In this document: one piece after another, positions 35,229-41,512 of the stretch
How the letters are laid out: each line of letters starts with the position of its first letter
How positions within the stretch are numbered: position 1 is the stretch's first letter
From: Caldilineaceae bacterium
GTDB taxonomy: Bacteria > Chloroflexota > Anaerolineae > Caldilineales > Caldilineaceae
DNA: 64,000 nucleotides
Reading direction: 5' to 3'
Assembly (NCBI GenBank): GCA_022824025.1
Contig: JAJEBF010000014.1
Span: 186,001 to 250,000, forward strand
Notes under the pieces: generated by a model
Database searches by the model: none
What the model saw: the letters and a program-made list of their open reading frames with translations, nothing else
Told to the model about the DNA's origin: nothing
Program-made: the position numbers and the translations under genes

Positions 35229-36530
35229 ATGACTTCACAGACAGATATCGCCGCCTTCATCCAACAGACGCCACTCGTCGACACCCACGAGCACATGTGG
35301 CGCGAAGAAGCCTACCTCAACGAGAGCCCCGACATCCTCTGCCAACTCTTCCAGAACTACGTCGGCGCCGATCTCTTCGTGGCCGGAGCGTCCCAGGAGG
35401 CCCTCAACAAACTGTCCGACCAGGACGACCCCGACGTGGCCGCCCGCTTTGCCGGCGTCCAGGAGGCCTGGTCCCGCGCCCAGCATACCGGTTATGGCGA
35501 AGCCGTCAGCATCATCGCCAAAGAGCTCTACAACCTCGATGAACTGACGCCCGACTCCATCGCCGCCGCCCAGGAGCGGAACGCCGCCCTCAACCGGCCC
35601 GGCGATCGCCTGCGCCTGCTCCGCGACGAGGCAAATCTGGACCACATCCAAACCGACGCCTTCTCAATCCAGGTGACGCCCGACCTTTCAGGTCCAGACT
35701 TCTTCTTCAACGACATCTCCTGGGCCGCCATGTGTTCCGGGCAACCCAACCACGAGGAGATCGCCCAACACACAGGCCAGGAAATCACCGACCTTCACTC
35801 CTTCAAGCGGGTCATGGAAACCATTTTCCAGAAATTCTCTACTCCCGCCATCGCCGTCAAAGCCCAGCACGCCTACAACCGCACCCTGCGCTGGCAGGAA
35901 CGCAGCGACCGGGAGGCCGCCGCCGCCCTCGACGTCTACCTGCGCGATGGCGAAGAGATCGAAGAAAGCGCCAGGCTCTGCCTCGGCGACTGGTGCTGGG
36001 CCCGCGGCGTCGAACTGTGCATCGAACATGACCTGCCCATGAAGCTGCATACCGGCTACTACGCCGGCCACAGCCGTATGCCCGTCGACTACATCCGCAG
36101 CGGCAACCTCTGCCCGCTACTCGCCAAATACCCCGACGCCCGCTTCGTTCTCATGCACATCGCCTACCCCTACACCGAGGAGCTGGTCGCCCTGGCCAAG
36201 CACTACCCCAACGTCTATGCCGATCTCTGCTGGGCATGGAGCATCAACCCCTACAGCTCCATGGAGTTCGTGCGCCGCTTCATCCATGCCGCCCCCGCCA
36301 ACAAACTGTTCCTCTTCGGCGGCGATACCGGCTTCCCAGGCGCCGCCCTCGCCTACGCCAAGCAGGCCCGAAACTGGTTCACCAGGACAATGCAAGCCGA
36401 GATTTCCGAAGGCCTCCTCACCGAGTCCCAGGCCATCGACCTGGCCCGCCGCTTCATGCGCGACAACCAGTATGAATGCTTCCGCGTCGAAGAAAAGAAA
36501 GAGACCCTTCGCGCCGCCGCGGCGCAGTAA
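35229..36530 (+). CDS. amidohydrolase (TIM-barrel, metal-dependent)
   Basis: A 433-residue protein. VDTHEHMWRE near residue 17 has the H-x-H metal pair, MKLHTGYYAGHSRM gives the next His, FVLMHIAYPYTEE the fourth, and FGGDTGFPGAAL near 375 the terminal Asp. The order matches amidohydrolase/uronate-isomerase-like barrels, and the size is intermediate between the two. Substrate is not known; its place before a sulfatase and a sugar-acid dehydratase suggests a carbohydrate derivative. It begins eight bases after msrA. Confidence 0.85.
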   Translation: MTSQTDIAAFIQQTPLVDTHEHMWREEAYLNESPDILCQLFQNYVGADLFVAGASQEALNKLSDQDDPDVAARFAGVQEAWSRAQHTGYGEAVSIIAKELYNLDELTPDSIAAAQERNAALNRPGDRLRLLRDEANLDHIQTDAFSIQVTPDLSGPDFFFNDISWAAMCSGQPNHEEIAQHTGQEITDLHSFKRVMETIFQKFSTPAIAVKAQHAYNRTLRWQERSDREAAAALDVYLRDGEEIEESARLCLGDWCWARGVELCIEHDLPMKLHTGYYAGHSRMPVDYIRSGNLCPLLAKYPDARFVLMHIAYPYTEELVALAKHYPNVYADLCWAWSINPYSSMEFVRRFIHAAPANKLFLFGGDTGFPGAALAYAKQARNWFTRTMQAEISEGLLTESQAIDLARRFMRDNQYECFRVEEKKETLRAAAAQ

Positions 36531-36552
36531 CCCCCTTCTGGAGCCCACCCGC

Positions 36553-37983
36553 ATGGCCGTCAGCCGTCCCAACATAATCCTCATCATCACCGACCAGCAG
36601 CGCTTCGACACCATTAACGCGCTGGGCTTCGACTACATGGACACACCCAACCTCGATCGCCTCGTCCACGAAGGGGTGAGCTTCACCAACTGCCACATCA
36701 CCGCGCCTTCTTGCGCGCCCGCACGCGCCAGCCTCTTCACCGGCTACTACCCCCACACCACCGGCATCCTCAAGAACGGCGACCGCTGGACACGCTCCTG
36801 GGTCGAAGACCTCAACGCCGGCGGCTACCACTGCGTCAACGTCGGCAAAATGCACACCTCGCCCTTCGAAACGCCCCTCGGCTTTCACGAGCGCTACGTC
36901 GTCGAGAACAAGGATCGTTACCTCGAAGGCCGCTACTACTTCGACGAATGGGACAAGGCCCTCCGTGCCCGCGGCCATGTGAAACAGCAACGCGTCCTCT
37001 ACCGCCAGCGCGACGACTACAACGAATCCCTCGGCGCCTTTGACTGGGAGCTGCCCGAAGAACTGCACTCAGACATGTTCGTCGGCGATTTCGCTACCTG
37101 GTGGCTTCGCAACAAACCCAAACCCGACGGACCCCTCTTCCTTCAGGTAGGCTTCCCCGGCCCCCATCCTCCTTACGACCCGAGCCCCCGCTTCAGCCAG
37201 CCCTACATGGAAAAGGAGCTGCCCGTCCAGGAAGTGACCGAGGAAGAACTCGACGGCCAGCCTCCCCCTTTCCAGGAGATGCGCGTCCACAACTCCGAGG
37301 TGGATCACGACTCCGTCATGCACCTCCTCGACCCGGCGCCTGAGCAGCGCCAGCGCCAGCGCGCATATTACATGGCCAACGTCTCCATGATCGATGAAAA
37401 AGTGGGCGAGCTACTCACCGCGCTTGAAGAACAGGGCTACCTTGATAACGCCGTCGTCATCTTCACGTCGGACCACGGCGATTGCCTGGGCGACCACGGG
37501 CACAGCCAGAAATGGACGATGTACGACATCATCACCCGCGTTCCAACCATCGTCTGGGCGCCCAACCGTTTCCCCGGAGGCCGCACGCTCAACCAGCTCT
37601 GCTCCCTCTTCGACCTGGGACCCACCATTCTCGACCTGGCAGGGCTCGAGACGCCGGAGGACTTCGCGGCCGAATCCCTCCTGCCCGCCCTCGAAGGCGC
37701 CGATTGGCACGGCCGGGAAACAGTTTTCGCCGAGCACTGCCGCGATGGGCTCCTTCCCGCCGAGTACATGTCCATGGCGCGTACGAAAGACTGGAAACTG
37801 GTTCACTTTGTCGGCGAACAGTACGGCCAGCTCTTCGACCTGGCCAATGACCCGCAGGAAGTCGTAAACCTGTGGGATGACCCTGCCCACGCGGCGCGCA
37901 AAGAGGAGCTTCTCCACACTCTGCTGACCTGGCGTATCCGCAACGGCCTGACCGCCCGCAATTGGGCGATTGACAGCCGCTAG
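36553..37983 (+). CDS. sulfatase (type I formylglycine-dependent)
   Basis: A 476-residue protein. It opens with RPNIILIITDQQRFDTINALG (DQ metal ligands), and SCAPARASLFTG near residue 55 is the C-x-P-x-R motif whose Cys is turned into formylglycine. VIFTSDHGDCLGDHG near residue 300 gives the second metal group and the catalytic His region. It hydrolyses sulfate (or phosphonate) esters, often of sugars. There is no signal peptide. No formylglycine-generating enzyme gene is in the window. The start, at 36553, follows CTTCTGGAGCCCACCCGC. Confidence 0.93.
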   Translation: MAVSRPNIILIITDQQRFDTINALGFDYMDTPNLDRLVHEGVSFTNCHITAPSCAPARASLFTGYYPHTTGILKNGDRWTRSWVEDLNAGGYHCVNVGKMHTSPFETPLGFHERYVVENKDRYLEGRYYFDEWDKALRARGHVKQQRVLYRQRDDYNESLGAFDWELPEELHSDMFVGDFATWWLRNKPKPDGPLFLQVGFPGPHPPYDPSPRFSQPYMEKELPVQEVTEEELDGQPPPFQEMRVHNSEVDHDSVMHLLDPAPEQRQRQRAYYMANVSMIDEKVGELLTALEEQGYLDNAVVIFTSDHGDCLGDHGHSQKWTMYDIITRVPTIVWAPNRFPGGRTLNQLCSLFDLGPTILDLAGLETPEDFAAESLLPALEGADWHGRETVFAEHCRDGLLPAEYMSMARTKDWKLVHFVGEQYGQLFDLANDPQEVVNLWDDPAHAARKEELLHTLLTWRIRNGLTARNWAIDSR

Positions 37984-37995
37984 AGGGAGATCAAC

Positions 37996-39135
37996 ATGCA
38001 AATCACCGATGTCCGGACCATCTTTGTTGACCGCTACCTGTTCGTAGAAGTGGAAACGGACGCTGGCATCACCGGCCTCGGCGAATCCGGCGCCTGGGGC
38101 TTCCTCGAAGCGTCAGCCGGCGCAGTCGAAACCTTCAAGCGCTACCTGATCGGCCAGGACCCCCTCCGCATCGAGCACCACTGGCAGTACCTCTATCGCT
38201 GGAGCCACTTCCGCGGCGCCGCCGTCATGGGCGCGCTCAGCGCCGTCGACATCGCCCTCTGGGACATCGCCGGCAAGCATTTCGGCGTCCCCGCCTACCA
38301 GCTTCTCGGCGGAAAAGTGCGCGACAAAGCCCGCGTCTACTACCACGTCTTCGGCCAAACCAAGGAAGAGCTCATCGCCGGTTGCGCCGACGCCCGCAAG
38401 CGTGGCTTCACCGCCGTCGGCCACCTCACGCCCTTCCTCGACGACAGCCGCGACCTGCCCTACTTCAAGACCCACGTCGACATGATCGAGGACGCCATCG
38501 AAACCGTTGCCGCCTACCGCCAGGCTGTCGGCCGCGACGTCGACCTATGTATCGAAATCCACCGCCGCCTCACCCCCAGCGAAGCCATCGTGCTCGGCCG
38601 CGGCATCGAGCCCTACCACCCCTTCTTCTACGAAGATCCCGTCACGCCCGACAACCTGGACGAAATGGCGCTCGTCGCCTCAAAGATCGGCATCCCCATC
38701 GCCACCGGCGAACGCCTCCACAGCATCTGGGAATTCCAGGCCCTCCTGCAGCGCGGCGCCGTCCAATTCGTGCGCCCCGACGTCTGCATGGTCGGCGGGC
38801 TGAGCCACGCCAAAAAGATCGCCGCCCTCGCCGAAGCCTTCCACGTTCAGGTCGTCCCCCACAACCCGCTCAGCCCCGTCAGCACCGCCGCCTGCATCCA
38901 ACTGGCCGCCTGCATCCCCAACTTCGCCCTCCAGGAGTACCCCATCGGCGAGGACGTGCCGCCCAAGAGCGAAATCGTCAAGACCGCCCTGGCCCAGGAA
39001 GACGGCTTCCTCACTGTCCCCGACGCCCCCGGCATCGGTATCGAGCTGGCCGAGGGCGCTGCCGAGCGCCACCCTTACGTCCCGCGCGCAGTCAAAACGC
39101 GCCTCCACGCCGACGGCTCAGTGGTCGACCAATAG
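37996..39135 (+). CDS. enolase-superfamily sugar-acid dehydratase (galactonate dehydratase-like)
   Basis: A 379-residue mandelate racemase/muconate lactonizing enzyme family protein. Metal ligands and catalytic residues align with D-galactonate dehydratase: CIEIHRRL (Glu in place of the usual Asp, plus His), FFYEDPVTPDN (Glu), ATGERLHSIWEF (Glu) and VPHNPLSPVSTAA (His). The protein likely dehydrates an aldonate to a 2-keto-3-deoxy acid; the exact sugar is open. GAGGGAGA precedes the ATG. It starts 12 bases after the sulfatase stop. Confidence 0.92.
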   Translation: MQITDVRTIFVDRYLFVEVETDAGITGLGESGAWGFLEASAGAVETFKRYLIGQDPLRIEHHWQYLYRWSHFRGAAVMGALSAVDIALWDIAGKHFGVPAYQLLGGKVRDKARVYYHVFGQTKEELIAGCADARKRGFTAVGHLTPFLDDSRDLPYFKTHVDMIEDAIETVAAYRQAVGRDVDLCIEIHRRLTPSEAIVLGRGIEPYHPFFYEDPVTPDNLDEMALVASKIGIPIATGERLHSIWEFQALLQRGAVQFVRPDVCMVGGLSHAKKIAALAEAFHVQVVPHNPLSPVSTAACIQLAACIPNFALQEYPIGEDVPPKSEIVKTALAQEDGFLTVPDAPGIGIELAEGAAERHPYVPRAVKTRLHADGSVVDQ

Positions 39136-39198
39136 GCTGCCGGTCCCGTAGCCAAAAAACAGGCTGACGACACTGCGATCCCGCGCGGCCGCAGAGCG

Positions 39199-40056
39199 TC
39201 AGCGCCGGTCCTGCAGGACGAACCGTCTTACGGCCCAGGCCACCCCCTCATCATCATTCGACGGCCCAACCACTGTGGCCGCGGCCTTGACTTCAGGCGG
39301 CGCGTTGCCCATCGCTATGCTGACGCCAGCTGCGCCAAACATCGGCGCGTCATTCGGGTTGTCGCCGATGGCGAGGACCTGCTCGAAAGGAATCTCCAGC
39401 CTCCCGGCCACGAACCTGAGCGCCGTTCCTTTATCGGCTCTGCGCGGCAGTATGCACAGAGAATGCAGCCGTCCGTCCGGCTCGAAGTACGTTTCGGTCC
39501 GGCATGCCTGCGGGAACTGCGCGGCGAGTTCCTTCGCCGCGACTATCGCCTCCGGTTCATGCAAGAGCATCCGCTTCGGCTCTGCAACGAGAGCTTCCTC
39601 GTTCTGTCGCACGACGATCACCTGGGTCTGGCTCTTCGCGCCTTCCCCGCCTGGGGACGAACCCAATTCAACGGGCCCGAGAGCCTGCCCCGGCCTCTGC
39701 CGAAAATAGCTGTTGCTGCCCACGCTGGTGCTGATCTCCCAGCCGTGGCGATCCGCGAGCCGGGCAACTGAGCGGGCAACAACCATTGGGATCGTATACG
39801 ACGCCCACACCGGGCCTTCCGGCGCCGCAAAGATCTGCGCCCCGTTCGTACAGATCAGCGGATCGCGCGACCCCAACTGCGCGCACACATGGCCGACACT
39901 GCCCGCGTTGCGCGTCGTGTTGATGACGACCCGCACACCTGCCCGCCGAGCAGCCTGCAACTGCCGCAACCCGTCGGGCGCCGGCGTCCCATCACTGCGA
40001 TAAAGTGTGCCGTCAAGATCGACAGAGATCAGTCGAATCGAGTGAGTCCGAGCCAT
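39199..40056 (-). CDS. HAD-superfamily hydrolase, Cof/SPP type
   Basis: A 285-residue protein. Motif I is VDLDGTLYRSDG near residue 12, motif II INTTRN near 48, motif III the Lys in RADKGTALRFV, and motif IV IGDNPNDAPMFGAAGVSIAMGNA, the classic ending of type IIB Cof phosphatases. It likely dephosphorylates a small sugar phosphate or nucleotide. GGAGAG seven bases before the ATG at 40056 supports that start; a TTG at 40071 is the longer option. It converges on the enolase-superfamily gene. Confidence 0.93.
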   Translation of the reverse strand: MARTHSIRLISVDLDGTLYRSDGTPAPDGLRQLQAARRAGVRVVINTTRNAGSVGHVCAQLGSRDPLICTNGAQIFAAPEGPVWASYTIPMVVARSVARLADRHGWEISTSVGSNSYFRQRPGQALGPVELGSSPGGEGAKSQTQVIVVRQNEEALVAEPKRMLLHEPEAIVAAKELAAQFPQACRTETYFEPDGRLHSLCILPRRADKGTALRFVAGRLEIPFEQVLAIGDNPNDAPMFGAAGVSIAMGNAPPEVKAAATVVGPSNDDEGVAWAVRRFVLQDRR

Positions 40057-40522
40057 ACTTAATCTCTCCAACGGAACTGTTCAATAGAAGGAGCCAAATG
40101 TCTGCCTCCCCTTGACCGCGACTTCATTCGATAGCCCAGTCAAGTACACTGTAGTACACTGTACACGTCTTCATCATGTTCGAGGCAATCTCAGCCCGTC
40201 TGTTCCAGGCATTTCGAAGTCGATCAGCAATGCAACGCCTTCTCAGTCTTTTGCGCAATCGTCACATGACTTGGGTGCTCAGCCTTTCTGGAATTTTCGG
40301 CTTCTCGACTTCCCTTTTGGTAAGTCGTCCGACCGCAAAGATTCTCCCGCCCGCAAAGTTGCAACCAAATTGATTCGTAGCGACAACTGAGTCGCGCCTG
40401 GAGGGAATGAACTACGGTTCGACTTCTGAATGAGTTGCGTCGCCAGGCGGCGCCCTACTCAGTTGCCTGGCATCAATGTACTGAATGCCGGACCGCATGA
40501 AGTTCACCGCGAAAGGTAGAAC
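40057..40522. other. intergenic region with paired TACA-N-TGTA palindromes
   Basis: This 466-base stretch lies between the HAD gene and the DUF433 gene and appears less GC-rich than most of the window. It contains two adjacent palindromes near 40.15 kb. A small frame at 40176-40373 (65 codons, one hydrophobic run) has no ribosome site and atypical codon use. Confidence 0.5.
40143..40163. promoter_or_regulatory. tandem TACA-C-TGTA palindromes (operator-like)
   Basis: AGTACACTGT occurs twice in a row (40143-40152, 40153-40162). Each repeat contains the nine-base palindrome TACACTGTA (40145-40153 and 40155-40163), so two sites sit one helical turn apart. They are about 90 bases upstream of the HAD gene start. 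This is a plausible repressor site; the regulator is unknown. Confidence 0.45.
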
Positions 40523-40753
40523 ATGGAAGCGTTTCCAAGAATTACTTTCGACCCGAACGTGATGGGAGGCAAAGCATGCATTCGAGGGCTGCGCGTGACG
40601 GCTGGAACTGTCGTCGGACTCCTGGCAGCCGGGCGAACGACCGAAGACATTTTGGCAGCCTACCCGTACCTTGAGCGCGAAGACATCGACCAGGCCTTAG
40701 CATACGCGGCATGGAGGCTGGAAGAACGGGAAGTTCCCCTTTCACTCCCGTGA
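40523..40753 (+). CDS. DUF433 domain protein (antitoxin-like)
   Basis: A 76-residue protein with the DUF433 core: FDPNVMGGKACIRGLRVTAGTVVGLLAAGRTTEDILAAYPYL, read in pieces as I-x-x-D-P-x-x-x-G-G-K-x-x-I-x-G-x-R, then the E-D-I-x-x-A-L-x-Y-A ending (REDIDQALAYAAW). This small helical domain is often paired with a PIN-like protein, as antitoxin. CGCGAAAGGTAGAAC precedes the ATG. Its stop overlaps the next gene's GTG by four bases (GTGA), so the two are translated together. Confidence 0.85.
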   Translation: MEAFPRITFDPNVMGGKACIRGLRVTAGTVVGLLAAGRTTEDILAAYPYLEREDIDQALAYAAWRLEEREVPLSLP

Positions 40754-41124
40754 TCCTCACAGTCGTGGTCGATATGAGTTTGTCTCCCCTCTGGGTGCCG
40801 TTTCTGGAGGCTCATGGGCTGACAGCCATTCATTGGTCAAGCGTCGGCGACCCTCGGGCCAGCGACGAGACGATCATGGAATGGGCTGCGGCGCACGACT
40901 CAATTGTGTTCACGCACGACCTTGACTTCAACGCAATGCTGGCTCTTTCCCATGCAACTGGACCAAGTGTACTCCAGGTTCGCGCTGCCGACGTACTGCC
41001 TGACAGCCTCGGTGAAGGGATTCTGGCTGCCTTAAACCAGCACGGCAATGACCTTGCAACAGGCGCGCTGGTCGTTGTGGACGAAGCCAGAAGTCGAGTC
41101 AGGCTCTTGCCTATTGTCCGCTGA
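40750..41124 (+). CDS. DUF5615 PIN-like protein (putative toxin)
   Basis: A 124-residue protein starting at GTG within the overlap. The layout is DUF5615/Mut7-C-like: an early Asp in VVVDMSLSPLWVPFLEAHG, then WSSVGDPRASDETIMEWAAAHDSIVFTHDLDFNAML with the conserved D-E-x-I and T-x-D-x-D-F blocks. These acidic residues make up a PIN-type metal site, so RNase activity is a fair prediction. Together with the DUF433 gene it forms a VapBC-like pair. The first Asp follows an unusual T-V-V-V strand; the site looks complete. Confidence 0.82.
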   Translation: MILTVVVDMSLSPLWVPFLEAHGLTAIHWSSVGDPRASDETIMEWAAAHDSIVFTHDLDFNAMLALSHATGPSVLQVRAADVLPDSLGEGILAALNQHGNDLATGALVVVDEARSRVRLLPIVR

Positions 41125-41226
41125 GCTCGATCAAGGAGTCCCTTTCCTCTTCATCGTTCCTAAAATTCTCTTTACGTGCATATGTATTAACCCCTCGCGG
41201 CTTTTCGCGACCAGAAAAAGACGTGG

Positions 41227-41232
41227 TATACT
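41227..41232 (+). promoter_or_regulatory. -10-like element before the leuS leader ORF
   Basis: TATACT matches TATAAT at five positions and is 10 bases before the mini-ORF ATG. The hexamer 17 bases upstream, TTCGCG, is a poor -35. If used, the transcript would start almost at the ATG, so the mini-ORF would be nearly leaderless. Confidence 0.3.
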
Positions 41233-41242
41233 TGCCCGCAAT

Positions 41243-41329
41243 ATGAGATACGACGCGCGTAAACCCCGTATTCCAGTCCCTTTCGCCATCGGCGGGCTCT
41301 CTGTCGGCGGCCTCCTCGCTCTTACTTAG
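41243..41329 (+). CDS. candidate 28-residue leader peptide upstream of leuS
   Basis: The ORF encodes 28 residues. Four of the last ten are Leu (GGLSVGGLLALT, codons CTC, CTC, CTC, CTT) and the stop is TAG. It sits 184 bases before leuS, right after a TATACT box, and its stop codon overlaps the first base of an inverted repeat. That order fits a leucine-sensing attenuator, where ribosomes slow at Leu codons when charged tRNA is scarce. There is no Shine-Dalgarno sequence, and the same Leu-rich run could be a hydrophobic tail by chance. Tentative. Confidence 0.35.
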   Translation: MRYDARKPRIPVPFAIGGLSVGGLLALT

Positions 41330-41375
41330 CCCGCGCCAGGGAACTGAGTTCCACATTCCTTGCGTCCGAGCGGGC
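41329..41375 (+). other. nested inverted repeats in the leuS leader
   Basis: GCCCGC at 41329-41334 pairs with GCGGGC at 41370-41375. Inside it, GGAAC (41340-41344), TGA, GTTCC (41348-41352) form a smaller hairpin. The outer pair begins within the stop codon of the mini-ORF. No T run follows, so it is not a simple terminator. Confidence 0.4.
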
Positions 41376-41512
41376 CCAACACCAAACATGATTCAGGCAA
41401 CATGATCCGCACTGACGCGCGCATGTCTGCCCTGTGCCGCGTCGCCAATACCTTCTGACAACCGCCGAAAGATACATACAAGCCCAAAATCCCTCCGTGA
41501 CAGGAGACTTCT

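Larger units (their letters stand above)
41125..41512. other. leuS leader region
   Basis: This 388-base leader contains a -10-like TATACT (41227-41232), a mini-ORF with leucine codons at its end (41243-41329), and a nested inverted-repeat structure at 41329-41375. I looked for the T-box sequence (GGTGGnACCGCG type) and did not find it. Confidence 0.5.

Noticed and set aside
40176-40373. 65-codon small membrane protein gene
   Set aside because: No ribosome site, codon use unlike neighbours, and no recognised family.
40413-40432. tRNA-like T-loop (GGTTCGACTTC)
   Set aside because: No acceptor, D-arm or anticodon arm could be formed around it.
41125-41512. T-box riboswitch before leuS
   Set aside because: No GGTGGnACCGCG-type T-box sequence or specifier loop was found; the mini-ORF is the only candidate control.
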